A DNA stretch of 54,012 bases, from assembly GCA_023259135.1 (NCBI GenBank), contig JAHFQX010000002.1, positions 1 to 54,012 on the forward strand. Direction: 5' to 3'. Positions within the stretch are counted from its first letter, which is position 1; each line of letters opens with the position of its first letter. Made by a program: the position numbers and the translations under genes. Shown here in pieces: positions 39,562 through 48,606 of this stretch. The stretch comes from Betaproteobacteria bacterium. Lineage in GTDB: Bacteria; Pseudomonadota; Gammaproteobacteria; Burkholderiales; JAHFQX01. The notes under the pieces were generated by a model that had not been told where the DNA came from, did not search any database, and saw only the letters and a program-made list of their open reading frames with translations.

Positions 39562-40526
39562 TGTTCAAGTTTTTCCCCCCCTCGCAGCAGGTCGAGTTTT
39601 CTTTCGCCCTGGCCAGAGCGCGTAGCCTGTGTCTCCAGGATGCCCTGGGGATCACGGTCGAGTCGTTGGACATCGCCGTGGTGGACGGGGAGCTTGTACG
39701 GCTGGCTCCCAAGAAGCTCCTGGCCGCCATAGCGCGGCATGGGCTGCGCGGCGAATTGGTGTTTGCGGCGCCGTGCGTGCTCAGAGCAAATCCGCGTCTG
39801 CTGGCCTATTACCGACTGCTGTTGGGATATAGCCAGAAGGAATTTTTCTCGACTGTCACGGGCGCCTCATCCTTTAAAGTGATGGAAGAGCAGGGGCGCC
39901 TGCCATCCAACAAAGACGAGAATCTTCCCCCGCTCTGCAAGGCGTTGAACCACGCCGCCGCTCTGCTGGTGGAGGGGATCGGCCTTGACCGCGTCACCCG
40001 CGGCTTGCTCGATGACCTGACCCTGCTGACCTTTGGCCCTCAGCTGCGAGGGGGAGCGAACGTCCGCAGGGGCGAAGATGCGACGCTCAAGGTTTTTGAG
40101 ATCATTCACGAAATCGTCAGGAAATCGGTCCGGGCCAGCGATCCCAACCGAATCGAGGTCAAGAATGCGGCGCGCAGAACCGTCATGATCGAATTTGCCG
40201 CCGATCCCGACATCATCATCCGCGAGCCGATGGCCAAAGGCGGGCACCGTAACATCATCGCCATCGAGATCAAGGGGGGAACGGACTTTTCTAACATTCA
40301 TAATCGCCTGGGAGAGGCGGAGAAAAGTCACCAAAAGGCGCGGGCGGGCGGTTTCACCGAGTGTTGGACCGTGGTGAACGTAAACCGCTTGGATTCGACA
40401 CTGGCCCGCAGGGAATCACCCAGCACGGATCGGTTTTACCGGCTGCCCCAACTACTGAAGGCCAAGAGCGAGGACTTTCAGGATTTCAGGGAGCGGATCG
40501 TCCTGCTTACCGGAATCAGGGGATAG
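39561..40526 (+). CDS. Putative XcyI-family type II restriction endonuclease
   Basis: The 321-residue protein appears to belong to the XcyI/XmaI endonuclease family (cleaving CCCGGG). The N-terminal PPSQQVEFSFALARAR, RGELVFAAP and YYRLLLGYSQKEFF segments are what I recognise, from memory rather than a search. A PD-(D/E)xK core is visible: Asp217 in DPDIII, then Glu236-x-Lys238 in IAIEIKGGTD. The core is therefore intact and the enzyme is probably active. It is translationally coupled to the methyltransferase before it, and gatB follows 6 bp after its stop. No controller protein gene is seen. Confidence 0.75.
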   Translation: MFKFFPPSQQVEFSFALARARSLCLQDALGITVESLDIAVVDGELVRLAPKKLLAAIARHGLRGELVFAAPCVLRANPRLLAYYRLLLGYSQKEFFSTVTGASSFKVMEEQGRLPSNKDENLPPLCKALNHAAALLVEGIGLDRVTRGLLDDLTLLTFGPQLRGGANVRRGEDATLKVFEIIHEIVRKSVRASDPNRIEVKNAARRTVMIEFAADPDIIIREPMAKGGHRNIIAIEIKGGTDFSNIHNRLGEAEKSHQKARAGGFTECWTVVNVNRLDSTLARRESPSTDRFYRLPQLLKAKSEDFQDFRERIVLLTGIRG

Positions 40527-40532
40527 AGCATC

Positions 40533-41963
40533 ATGCACTGGGAAATCATCATCGGGCTGGAAACCCACGCCCAGCTCTCCACCCGCTCCAAGATTTTCTC
40601 CGGCGCGGCCACCGCTTTCGGCGCGGCTCCCAATGCCCAGGCCTGCGCCGTGGATCTGGCCCTGCCGGGAGTGCTGCCGGTGCTCAACCGGGAGGCGGTG
40701 GCCAAGGCCATCCGCTTCGGCCTGGCCGTCGGCGGCCAGATCGCCCGCCGCTCGGTGTTCGCCCGCAAGAATTATTTCTACCCCGACCTGCCCAAGGGCT
40801 ACCAGATCAGCCAGTACGAGCTGCCCATCGTCAGCGGCGGCGAAGTCGCCATCGTTGCCCAAGGCAAGGAGAAAATCGTCCGGCTGGTGCGGGCCCACCT
40901 GGAAGAGGACGCTGGGAAGTCGTTGCACGAGGATTTTCACGGCATGACCGGCATCGACTTGAACCGGGCCGGCACGCCGCTGCTGGAGATCGTTTCCGAG
41001 CCGGATCTGCGGGGTTCCCAGGAGGCGGTGAGCTACGCCAAGGCGCTGCATGCCCTGGTGCGCTATCTGGACATCTGCGACGGCAACATGCAGGAGGGCT
41101 CGTTCCGCTGCGACGCCAACGTGTCGGTGCGGCCGCTGGGCGAGACGCGGCTGGGCACCCGTTGCGAGATCAAGAATCTCAATTCGTTCCGTTTCCTGGA
41201 GCGGGCCATCGAGTTCGAGGCGGCCCGGCAAATCGAGATTCTGCAAGCGGGGGGCGCCATCCGGCAGGAAACCCGGCTGTTCGATTCCGACCAAGGGGAA
41301 ACCCGCCCCATGCGCTCCAAGGAAGAGGCCCACGACTACCGCTACTTCCCCGATCCCGACCTGTTGCCGCTGGAGATCGCCGAAGCCTGGATCGAGGCGA
41401 CGCGGGCGGCCTTGCCCGAATTGCCGCGGGCCAAGCGGCAGCGCTATATGGCCGAATACGGCTTGTCGGCCTACGATGCCGAAGTGTTGACCGGGACTCG
41501 GGAGATGGCCGGCTATTTCGAGGCGGTGCTGGCCCGCTGTCCGGACGTCAAGCTGGCCGCCAACTGGGTGATGGGCGAGGTGGCGGGCTGGCTGAACCGG
41601 CAAGGGCTGGAAATCGCCGCCGCTCCCGTCGGCCCCGAGGCCCTGGCCGGCTTGCTGAGCCGCATCCGCGACAACACCGTCTCCGGCAAAATCGCCAAGG
41701 AGGTGTTCGAGGCCATGTGGCGGGGCGAGGGCGCGGCCGACGACATCATCGAGGCCAAGGGCCTCCGGCAGATCTCCGACAGCGGGGCCCTGGAAAAGAT
41801 CGTCGACGCGGTACTGGCCGCCCATCCCAGCCAGATCGCCGACTACCGGGGCGGCAAGGAACGGGCTTTCAATTCCCTGGTGGGGCAGGTCATGAAGGCC
41901 ACCCAGGGGAAGGCCAATCCGGGTCAGGTGAGCGAACTGCTGAAGCGCAAGCTTTTATCCTAA
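40533..41963 (+). CDS. gatB: Asp/Glu-tRNA amidotransferase subunit B
   Basis: GatB binds the misacylated tRNA and performs the kinase/amidotransfer step. The 476-residue product is complete, starting [15 protein letters not shown]. It has the family block [26 protein letters not shown] and the C-terminal YqeY-like helical tail ([14 protein letters not shown]). It is separated from gatA by 1.9 kb of restriction-modification genes. Its transcription now depends on reading through them or on a promoter within them. Confidence 0.97.
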   Translation: MHWEIIIGLETHAQLSTRSKIFSGAATAFGAAPNAQACAVDLALPGVLPVLNREAVAKAIRFGLAVGGQIARRSVFARKNYFYPDLPKGYQISQYELPIVSGGEVAIVAQGKEKIVRLVRAHLEEDAGKSLHEDFHGMTGIDLNRAGTPLLEIVSEPDLRGSQEAVSYAKALHALVRYLDICDGNMQEGSFRCDANVSVRPLGETRLGTRCEIKNLNSFRFLERAIEFEAARQIEILQAGGAIRQETRLFDSDQGETRPMRSKEEAHDYRYFPDPDLLPLEIAEAWIEATRAALPELPRAKRQRYMAEYGLSAYDAEVLTGTREMAGYFEAVLARCPDVKLAANWVMGEVAGWLNRQGLEIAAAPVGPEALAGLLSRIRDNTVSGKIAKEVFEAMWRGEGAADDIIEAKGLRQISDSGALEKIVDAVLAAHPSQIADYRGGKERAFNSLVGQVMKATQGKANPGQVSELLKRKLLS

Positions 41964-41989
41964 ATTCGGCGGTTGCACGCCATTCATGG

Positions 41990-42033
41990 TTCGACAAGCC
42001 TGTTCTGAGCCAAGTCGAAGGGCCGACGGTTCG
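41990..42033. repeat. Dispersed intergenic repeat downstream of gatB
   Basis: TTCGACAAGCCTGTTCTGAG then AAGTCGAAGGGCCGACGGTT is closely related to 27692-27730. The TTCGAC and GTCGAA ends are complementary. It lies between convergent gatB and the DUF4124 gene and may act as a weak bidirectional terminator. Confidence 0.65.
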
Positions 42034-42065
42034 CCAACCGCGGTTTATAAGCGGGCGCTCCCGGC

Positions 42066-42686
42066 TTAGCGGGATTTCCCCCCTTTCAGCTCCAGGAAGC
42101 GCTTCTTGTCTTCCCCGTAGCGGGAGCGGATTTTTTCTATCTGCTCTTTCTTTTTGGCGATTTCCGCTTCCTGGTTTTTCTTGTCCTCTTCCGCCTTGGC
42201 GAGATCGGCCTTGACGGCGGCCGGCAGCCGCTTTTTGCTTTGGGCGAAGGTGTCGGCCTGCTTGCGCAGCCCGTCCAGCCGGGCCTGGGCGTTTTTCAGA
42301 TTGGCGTTCAAGGTGGCGAGGGCTTGCTCGGCCTGCTGCAATTCCCGGTCGCGGCGGCGGTCGATCTCCTCCGGGCCGGTATAGGTGTTGATCAAGGCCG
42401 AATCGCGGCGGCGCTGCTCCATCCGCTGCCGTTCGGCTTCCTGGCGGCGGGCTTCCTCCTCCTCCTTGGCCTTGATCTGCTCCGGGGTGGCAGCGGACTC
42501 GCCGCGCTTGGTGACGATCCCCCGATTGCTCATCTCGGTGGTGGCCCGGCCCTGGCATTCCGGCGGCGGCAGCCCGTCGTAATAAATGGTGACGCCGCGG
42601 CTGTCCACGCACTTGAGCAGCTTGGCCTCGGCGTAAAGCGGCAGGACGGCCAGCAAAACGGACCACAAAACCAGGCGGTTATTCAT
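42066..42686 (-). CDS. Secreted coiled-coil protein with N-terminal DUF4124-like domain
   Basis: The 206-residue product has a signal peptide (MNNRLVLWSVLLAVLPLYAEA). A short DUF4124-like domain follows (KLLKCVDSRGVTIYYDGLPPPECQG). Two Cys, at about 27 and 45, could form a disulfide. The rest is a long, highly charged helix with heptad character (about 70-200), likely a coiled coil. No enzyme motif is visible. ATG 42686 lies inside the end of pyrE (8-bp overlap), so it is probably translated from the pyrE message. Confidence 0.8.
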   Translation of the reverse strand: MNNRLVLWSVLLAVLPLYAEAKLLKCVDSRGVTIYYDGLPPPECQGRATTEMSNRGIVTKRGESAATPEQIKAKEEEEARRQEAERQRMEQRRRDSALINTYTGPEEIDRRRDRELQQAEQALATLNANLKNAQARLDGLRKQADTFAQSKKRLPAAVKADLAKAEEDKKNQEAEIAKKKEQIEKIRSRYGEDKKRFLELKGGKSR

Positions 42687-43326
42687 GCGGGGTTGCTCCA
42701 TAACGTTGGCGGTAATCAAGAATGGCGGCGAGCGGCGCGGCGGCTCCGCGCCGCTCGAGGTAAGCCGCCACATGGTCCAGGGTGGCGATGCTGACCACCG
42801 GAATCTTGTATAGCTCGGCGGCTTCCTGGGTGGCGGAGCGGGATCCGGCGCCCCGTTCCTGGCGGTCCAGGGCGATGACCAAGCCGCAGGGCGCGGCGCC
42901 CGCGGCGCGGATCAAGGCCACCGATTCCCGCACCGAGGTGCCCGCTGAAATGACGTCGTCCACCAGCAGCACCCGCCCGGCCAGCGGAGCGCCGACGATA
43001 TCGCCGCCCTCGCCGTGGCCCTTGATTTCCTTGCGGTTGAAGCAGAAAGGGACGTTGCGGCCACGGGCGGCAAAGGCCAGGGCCAAGCTCACCGCCAGCG
43101 GAATGCCCTTGTAGGCCGGCCCGAACAGCATGCCGAAGTCCAGCCCGGCGGCTTCCACGGCTTTCGCGTAGAATTCCGCCAGCCGCGACAGGGAGGCGCC
43201 GTCGTTAAAGGCCCCGGCGTTGAAGAAGTAAGGAGAAGAACGCCCCGCCTTGGTCTGGAATGCGCCGAAGCGCAACGCCCCGCGCTCCGCGGCGAACCGG
43301 ACGAACTCTGCGGAGAAATCTTCCAT
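42679..43326 (-). CDS. pyrE: Orotate phosphoribosyltransferase
   Basis: PyrE forms OMP from orotate and PRPP in pyrimidine synthesis. The 215-residue product has the PRPP-binding motif VLLVDDVISAGTSVRES near 120. It also has FFNAGAFNDG, the flexible-loop Lys/His region FNRKEIKGHGEGG, and FGPAYKGIPLA. ATG 43326 gives the standard MEDFSAEFVRFA start. It is divergent from the exonuclease relic, as full-length xth/crc homologues often sit next to pyrE. Confidence 0.96.
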   Translation of the reverse strand: MEDFSAEFVRFAAERGALRFGAFQTKAGRSSPYFFNAGAFNDGASLSRLAEFYAKAVEAAGLDFGMLFGPAYKGIPLAVSLALAFAARGRNVPFCFNRKEIKGHGEGGDIVGAPLAGRVLLVDDVISAGTSVRESVALIRAAGAAPCGLVIALDRQERGAGSRSATQEAAELYKIPVVSIATLDHVAAYLERRGAAAPLAAILDYRQRYGATPHE

Positions 43327-43406
43327 TAGCCCAGCAACAAGATTGGCCACCAGGAATTCCGCCGGCCGCGGCAGACGGCCCGGCGACCGGTGAACGAACC
43401 GCCGCC

Positions 43407-43604
43407 ATGTTACGCGTTATCACTTTGAACCTCAACGGCATACGCTCCGCCGTCCGCAAGGGTTTGCTCCCCTGGCTGGCCCGCCGGGGGGCGGGCGTGG
43501 TGTGCCTGCAAGAACTCAAGGCCCAGGCCGCCGCCATCCACCAGGAGCCGCGCTTCTCCGACCCTGCGCCGCTGACCATCGACTATCGCTGGGACGGCTC
43601 GTGA
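43407..43604 (+). pseudogene. Internally deleted exonuclease III (XthA/Crc-like) relic
   Basis: A 65-codon open frame joins two ends of an exonuclease III-family protein. Residues 1-44 (MLRVITLNLNGIRSAVRKGL to LQELKAQAAAI) are the N-terminus with the metal-binding Asn and Glu. Residues 45-60 (HQEPRFSDPAPLTIDY) match the C-terminal strand, normally written (K/E)xRFSDHAPL. The central 190 or so residues, including the catalytic Tyr and Asp/Asn residues, are absent, and the invariant His of SDH is Pro. The reading frame survived the deletion, and the stop overlaps the GTG of ampG. It may persist as a short leader for that gene. Confidence 0.8.
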
Positions 43605-44845
43605 AATCGCCCGGCGCTCCGGAAAGGCTGCTGGGCGCCTACGGCCAGCGCCCGGTGGCGGCGGTGCTGCTGCTGGGGTTCGCCTCCGGCCTGCCGCTGG
43701 CGCTGACCTCCGGCACCCTGCAAGCCTGGCTGGCGGTGTCGGGGGTGGACTTGGCTCGGATCGGTTTATTTTCCCTGGTGGGTTTGCCCTACACCCTGAA
43801 ATTTCTCTGGGCGCCGCTGCTGGATCGCTTCCGGCTGCCGTGGCTGGGCCGGCGGCGCGGCTGGATGCTGGCCGCTCAAGTCGCCTTGGTATCGGGCATC
43901 GCCGCCCTGGGGATGCTGTCCCCGGATCGCGCTCCCTGGGGAGTGGCCGCTCTGGCGTTGGCGGTGGCCTTCGCCTCGGCCTCCCAGGACGTGGCGTTCG
44001 ACGCCTACCGGGCCGATGTCCTGAAACCCAAGCAGCGGGGCGCCGGAGCCGGAGCCTCGGTGCTGGGCTACCGGCTGGCCATGCTGGCGTCTGGAGCCTT
44101 GGCGCTGATTCTGGCGGATAGCCTAGGCTGGGGTCCGACCTACGAACTGATGGCCCTCGTCATGGCCCTGTGCCTCGCCGCGACTTGGTGGGCGCCGGAG
44201 CCCGAGACCCCGCCCCAAGCCCCGGCCACCCTGGAAGCGGCGGTGACGGAGCCGTTCCGGGAATTTTTCGCCCGGCCCGGAGCCTGGGGGCTCATCGCCC
44301 TGGTGGTGCTCTACAAACTCGGCGATGCCTTCGCCGGAGCGATGTCCACCGCTTTCCTGATCCGCGGCGCGGGCTTCGGCCCCGCCGAGGTGGGGGTGGT
44401 GCTCAAGGGCATGGGGCTGGCGGCCACCATCCTGGGAGCCTTGTGGGGCGGAGCGCTGGTGGCCCGCTGGGGGCTGTTGCGCGCCTTGCTGCTGTTCGGG
44501 GCGCTGCAAGCCGCCTCCAACCTGGGCTTCCTGGCCTTGGTGGCGGCGGGCCGGGATTTCGGGCTGATGGCGCTGGTGGTGGGATTCGAGAATTTGTCCG
44601 GAGGCATGGGCACCGCCGCCTTCGTGGCGTTGCTTATGGCCTTGTGCAATGCCCGCCATTCCGCCACCCAGTTCGCCCTGCTCACCGCCGCCGCCGCCTT
44701 GGGGCGGGTGTTCATCGGCCCCCTGGCGGGAGAGATCGCCGCCGTTTTCGGCTGGTGGCTTTTCTTCGTGACGAGCTTCGCGGTGGCGCTGCCGGGAATC
44801 CTGTTAATGGTGTTGCTGAGAAACAGCGTAGCCAAACTCGGGTAG
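43601..44845 (+). CDS. ampG: AmpG-like muropeptide permease (MFS)
   Basis: AmpG imports anhydromuropeptides for wall recycling. The 414-residue protein has about 12 membrane segments, the N-terminal GFASGLPLALTSGTLQAWL and SLVGLPYTLKFLWAPLLDRF typical of the family, and ASQDVAFDAYRAD between helices. I take GTG 43601, which overlaps the stop of the exonuclease relic and leaves about 20 residues before the first helix. The frame is open upstream, but that part is the other gene read out of frame. Translation is probably coupled to the relic. Confidence 0.9.
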   Translation: MKSPGAPERLLGAYGQRPVAAVLLLGFASGLPLALTSGTLQAWLAVSGVDLARIGLFSLVGLPYTLKFLWAPLLDRFRLPWLGRRRGWMLAAQVALVSGIAALGMLSPDRAPWGVAALALAVAFASASQDVAFDAYRADVLKPKQRGAGAGASVLGYRLAMLASGALALILADSLGWGPTYELMALVMALCLAATWWAPEPETPPQAPATLEAAVTEPFREFFARPGAWGLIALVVLYKLGDAFAGAMSTAFLIRGAGFGPAEVGVVLKGMGLAATILGALWGGALVARWGLLRALLLFGALQAASNLGFLALVAAGRDFGLMALVVGFENLSGGMGTAAFVALLMALCNARHSATQFALLTAAAALGRVFIGPLAGEIAAVFGWWLFFVTSFAVALPGILLMVLLRNSVAKLG

Positions 44846-44873
44846 GGGTTTGAGGGCGACCCAGCAGCCCGCC

Positions 44874-44906
44874 TAGGGCGCAATGCGCCATGCTTATTGC
44901 GCCCTA
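44874..44906. repeat. Inverted repeat between ampG and porin
   Basis: TAGGGCGCAAT (44874-44884) and ATTGCGCCCTA (44896-44906) are perfect 11-bp arms around an 11-nt loop. This style of GGCGCAAT hairpin is a known dispersed intergenic repeat in proteobacteria and may end ampG transcription. Confidence 0.65.
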
Positions 44907-44959
44907 CCCGCTGAATAGAGGCGAGGATGAACCGAATCCCGCGCTCGAAGGCGCCCCCG

Positions 44960-44986
44960 AAAAAACGGGCCTCCGAAGAGGCCCGT
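44960..44986 (-). terminator. Intrinsic terminator of the porin gene
   Basis: On the minus strand ACGGGCCTC, tetraloop TTCG and GAGGCCCGT form a 9-bp stem followed by six T. It lies 40 bp after the porin stop. The TTCG loop adds stability. Confidence 0.9.
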
Positions 44987-45025
44987 CGCATTGTTGCCGC
45001 AAAGCCGGCCAAGCCGGCGCCGCGC

Positions 45026-46240
45026 TTAGAACTTGTGAACGAGGCCGACCCCGAAGGAAGTGGGGTCCGCTCCCAGCGCCGCCACCGGGGTGAAATTAGT
45101 GCCCGGGTTGCCGTTAAAGGCAATGTAGTTGTAGTTGGCGTTGGCGTCGTTGTCGATCTTGGTATAGGCGGCATACACGTTGGTGCGCTTGGAGAAGGAG
45201 TAGGCTGCCGCCAAGCCCCAGTGCTTGGCCCCGGTTTGCGCCCCGCCGGCCGCCGCGCCGCTGACGTCGCTGCTGATGCCGTAAGTGCCGATCAGCCGGG
45301 TGTTGCCCATGGTATGGATGATGTTGAAGACCGTGTTGTGCCGATCCCGGTCGGGGTTGGTGACGTTGGCCGCCAAGCCCGCGCCGTTGCCGGTGTGGTT
45401 CTCCACCTTCTCGTACATCAGGGACAGCATGGTGTTGGTGGGGAAGGTGTACGCCAAGCCGCCGCGCCACGCCTCGATCTTGTTGCCCGCGGCGGTGGTG
45501 GCCACGCTGCCGTCATACGGCAGGGCCGCGTCGCTGTTCCTCACCCAGCCGATCTGTCCGTACCAGGGACCGTTGTCGTAGCTCAGCAGCAGGTTCACCA
45601 GGGACTGCTTCACCCCGGAGCCGGCGACGGTGGATTCGCCGATGGGGACGGCGTATTGCACCTGGCCGGTGAAGTTGCTGAAGTTCGGGGTGATGTAGGT
45701 CACCACGTTGTCGGTGCGGGCCGGAGCGGCCCCCATCACGCCGTTGCCGGTGGCGCCGACGGCGCTGATGCCTTGAACGGCAAACATGGCGTTAATCATG
45801 TTGTTGGATACGATCCCCAGGTACACCGAATCCAATTTGCCGTTGGTCCAGTAGACTTCCTGGCGGCCCAGGCGCACCTCGCCCCAGGTCTTGCCCTTCA
45901 GGCCGACGAAGGTTTGCCGGGTGCCCAGGGCGCCGGTGCTGGCCGCCACCGCGCCGGCGCTGGCGTCGCCGTTGACTCCCGATTCGATGTGGAAAATAGC
46001 TTGCAAGCCATTGCCCAGATCTTCCGTGCCCCGGAACCACAGGCGGGAGGAACTGTCTGCCAGCCGGTTGCGGGACTGCACGTCGGCCGCCGCGCCGGCG
46101 GTGGCGCCGGTGGCGGAAAAGCGGTCAAAGCTCAGGTTCATGCGGCCACCAACCTCGACATTGCTGCTCTGGGCCAGGGCGATGGCAGGGGCGGCGAAGG
46201 CGCCGGCCACGGCCAAGGCGAGAAGTTTCTTTTGCATCAT
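45026..46240 (-). CDS. Gram-negative general porin (Porin_4 type)
   Basis: This is a 404-residue outer-membrane beta-barrel. The signal peptide MMQKKLLALAVAGAFAAPAIALA is followed by the barrel start SSNVEVGGRMNLSFDRF. Betaproteobacterial-type elements are SSRLWFRGTEDLGNGLQAIFHIESG and RQTFVGLKGKTWGEVRLGRQ, with the acidic/basic constriction residues among them. The last residue is Phe (VGLVHKF), the outer-membrane assembly signal. GGAG lies before two consecutive ATGs (46240 and 46237); either could start. Single-gene transcript with its own terminator. Solute specificity is not readable. Confidence 0.94.
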   Translation of the reverse strand: MMQKKLLALAVAGAFAAPAIALAQSSNVEVGGRMNLSFDRFSATGATAGAAADVQSRNRLADSSSRLWFRGTEDLGNGLQAIFHIESGVNGDASAGAVAASTGALGTRQTFVGLKGKTWGEVRLGRQEVYWTNGKLDSVYLGIVSNNMINAMFAVQGISAVGATGNGVMGAAPARTDNVVTYITPNFSNFTGQVQYAVPIGESTVAGSGVKQSLVNLLLSYDNGPWYGQIGWVRNSDAALPYDGSVATTAAGNKIEAWRGGLAYTFPTNTMLSLMYEKVENHTGNGAGLAANVTNPDRDRHNTVFNIIHTMGNTRLIGTYGISSDVSGAAAGGAQTGAKHWGLAAAYSFSKRTNVYAAYTKIDNDANANYNYIAFNGNPGTNFTPVAALGADPTSFGVGLVHKF

Positions 46241-46480
46241 GCGGTTCTCCCATTCGATTGATCTTCGGCTTCTCGGGGACACCGGACCGGCATTACCCCG
46301 AATCGCCGCGAATTTCCCTGCCTTTCCCGAACCCGGAAACTTTGCCGAGTTCGGTCAAGTGGAAGCCAGTGTGCCAAAGGGCATTGCAACATGGCAATCA
46401 AAAAAGGTTTAAATCCTCACTATTGGACGCGAAGTGTTGTAGGATTACAACGCTCCGCTGTTTCTGGTTTCGAATTCTGG
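46241..46480 (-). promoter_or_regulatory. Porin upstream region
   Basis: No gene is supported in this stretch. It includes an imperfect palindrome ATTGC-AACATG-GCAAT (46383-46398) and an AT-rich block near 46399-46413 that could hold the porin promoter. No confident -35/-10 pair was found. Confidence 0.35.
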
Positions 46481-46545
46481 GTTCCGGGTTCCGAATTTTG
46501 AGTTTATGGTCCACCGGTTTTAACTCGAAACTCGGAATTCGGAAC
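46481..46545. repeat. Large imperfect hairpin repeat upstream of dapF
   Basis: GTTCCGAATT (46488-46497) pairs with AATTCGGAAC (46536-46545), and inner TTGAGTT/AACTCGAA segments extend the stem. The unit GTTCCGGGTTCCGAATT (46481-46497) recurs with one change at 51072-51088. Confidence 0.65.
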
Positions 46546-46569
46546 ATTTATGTGTAGGGGAAATTCGAA

Positions 46570-47409
46570 ATGGGCTTGAAATTCACCAAGATGCAAGGCG
46601 CGGGCAATGATTTCGTGGTGTTCGACGCCACGCGCCGTCCGCTGGCCCTCGCTCCGGCGCAAATCCGCTTTTTGGCTGACCGCCGCTTCGGCGTGGGTTG
46701 CGACCAGGTGCTGCTGGTGGAGGCGCCCCGCAGCCCCGGCACCGATTTCTATTACCGCATCTTCAACGCCGACGGCGGCGAGGTCCGCCAATGCGGCAAC
46801 GGCGCCCGCTGCTTGGCCCGCTTCGCGCGGGAGCGCGGCTTGACCGAGCGGGACGAGATCCGGGTGGAGACCGCCTCGGGAGTGATCGCGCTCCGCATCG
46901 AGCCCGACGGCACGGTGACGGTGGACATGGGCCCTCCGGTGCTGGAGCCGGAAAACGTTCCCTTCGTCGCCGACGGGCGAGCGCCCGCTTACACGGTGGA
47001 CGTCAACCTGACGAAGCTGGAAATCAGCGCCCTATCCATGGGCAACCCCCATGCCGTGTTGCGGGTGGACGACGTGGACACCGCCCCGGTGGCCACCCTG
47101 GGCCCTTTGCTGGAGCGCCATCCGCGCTTTCCCGAAGGGGCCAATGTCGGCTTCCTGGAAATCGTCGAGCGCCATCGCGCCCGGCTGCGGGTCCACGAGC
47201 GGGGCGTCGGCGAAACCCTGGCTTGCGGCACTGGCGCCTGCGCGGCGGCGGTGGCCGGCATCCTCCGAGGCTGGCTGGATTCCCCCGTGACGATCGTCGC
47301 TCGGGGCGGCGAGCTCACCCTCCGTTGGCCAGGCGAAAGCCAATCGGTATGGCTGACCGGCCCGGCGGTGACGGTGTTCGAGGGCGAAATCAATCTGCCC
47401 GCGGTCTAA
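46570..47409 (+). CDS. dapF: Diaminopimelate epimerase
   Basis: DapF converts LL- to meso-diaminopimelate for lysine and peptidoglycan. The 279-residue product has the two-base Cys pair: Cys75 in RQCGNGARC and Cys219 in ACGTGACAA. Both half-domains are intact, with opening [11 protein letters not shown] and the motif SMGNPHAV near 156. AGGGG at 46556-46560 serves as ribosome site. earP follows on the same strand. Confidence 0.97.
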   Translation: MGLKFTKMQGAGNDFVVFDATRRPLALAPAQIRFLADRRFGVGCDQVLLVEAPRSPGTDFYYRIFNADGGEVRQCGNGARCLARFARERGLTERDEIRVETASGVIALRIEPDGTVTVDMGPPVLEPENVPFVADGRAPAYTVDVNLTKLEISALSMGNPHAVLRVDDVDTAPVATLGPLLERHPRFPEGANVGFLEIVERHRARLRVHERGVGETLACGTGACAAAVAGILRGWLDSPVTIVARGGELTLRWPGESQSVWLTGPAVTVFEGEINLPAV

Positions 47410-47460
47410 AAAGCCGAGCCCCCGTCAACATCGCGAGCCGCCGCTAGTGTTCTCGTGACC

Positions 47461-48606
47461 ATGGCCCCGCGCTGGGATATTTTCTGCGCCGTCGTCGATC
47501 ATTTCGGCGACATCGGCGTGAGCTGGCGACTGGCGCGGCAACTGGCGGCCGAGCACGGCCTGGCGGTGCGGCTGTGGGTGGACGATCTGGCCGGCTTTCG
47601 GCGCCTCTGTCCCGATCTCGATCCGCAACGCGACGCGCAGCGGCTGCGGGGCGTCGAGATTCGGCGCTGGCGGACCCCGCTGGCCCTCGAGCCCGACGGC
47701 GTTGCCGATGTGGTGATCGCCGCCTTCGGCTGCCGGTTGCCGGAAAATTACCTCGACGCCATGGCGGCCCGCGCCCCGGCGCCCCGCTGGATCAACCTCG
47801 AATACCTGAGCGCCGAGGATTGGGTGGCCAGCCACCACGGCCTGCCCTCGCCCCATCCGCGCCGGCCGCTGACCCAGCATTTCTTCTTTCCGGGTTTCAC
47901 GGCCGGCAGCGGCGGATTGTTGCGGGAGCGGGAGCTGTTGCCGCGCCGCGACCTTTTCCAGCGGGACGGCTCGGCCCAGGCGGCCTTCTGGAGCGCCTTC
48001 GGAGCCCAGGGGGCGATGGCGGCGGACATGCGGATCTCGCTGTTCGGCTATCCCCAGGGCCGCGCGGCGGCGCTGATGCGGACGTTGATCGAAAGCGGCC
48101 GACGGATTTTCTGCGCCGTTCCGGAAAGCGAGTTGCTGCGGGAAATCGCGCCGTTGTTCGGGCGCGCCGGCTTCCAACCCGGCGACAACGCATGCCGGGC
48201 CGGGCTCACGCTGGGGGTGCTGCCGTTCGTGCCCCAGGAGCGTTACGACGAGCTCCTATGGGCCTGCGACCTCAATTTCGTGCGCGGCGAGGATTCCTTC
48301 GTGCGCGCCCAATGGGCGGGCCGGCCCTTGGTGTGGCAGATCTATCCGCAGCGGGACGGCGCCCATTGGGCCAAGCTGGAAGCCTTCTTGCAACGCTATT
48401 GCGCCCCCCTGCCGGCTCCGGCCGCGGCAGCCGTCAGCGATCTGTGGCAAGCCTGGAACCGCGACGACGGCCTGGACGAAGCGTGGCGGGCGTGGCCGGC
48501 TCAGCGCGCGATCCTTGAAGCTCACGCCGTCCGCTGGGCCGACGGGTTGGCCCAAGCGGGAGATTTGGCCGGTAATTTGGTGGCGTTTTGCGCGGCGGGC
48601 CCCTAA
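47461..48606 (+). CDS. earP: EarP, EF-P arginine rhamnosyltransferase
   Basis: EarP transfers rhamnose from dTDP-rhamnose to a specific Arg of elongation factor P, easing polyproline translation. The 381-residue GT-B protein shows the hallmark DHFGDIGVSWRLARQLA with Asp13 and Asp17. The nucleotide-sugar motif FVRGEDSFVRAQWAGRP (RGEDS at 275-279, Glu277) and WQIYPQ follow. ATG 47461 is chosen; a GTG two codons upstream is also possible. Its target efp is normally adjacent but is not in this window. Its stop overlaps tail-to-tail with the next gene. Confidence 0.93.
   Translation: MAPRWDIFCAVVDHFGDIGVSWRLARQLAAEHGLAVRLWVDDLAGFRRLCPDLDPQRDAQRLRGVEIRRWRTPLALEPDGVADVVIAAFGCRLPENYLDAMAARAPAPRWINLEYLSAEDWVASHHGLPSPHPRRPLTQHFFFPGFTAGSGGLLRERELLPRRDLFQRDGSAQAAFWSAFGAQGAMAADMRISLFGYPQGRAAALMRTLIESGRRIFCAVPESELLREIAPLFGRAGFQPGDNACRAGLTLGVLPFVPQERYDELLWACDLNFVRGEDSFVRAQWAGRPLVWQIYPQRDGAHWAKLEAFLQRYCAPLPAPAAAAVSDLWQAWNRDDGLDEAWRAWPAQRAILEAHAVRWADGLAQAGDLAGNLVAFCAAGP

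Noticed and set aside
46340-46380. sigma54-like TGGCAC element upstream of the porin
   Set aside because: TGGCAC is present on the minus strand, but the GC of the -12 box is not at the required spacing.
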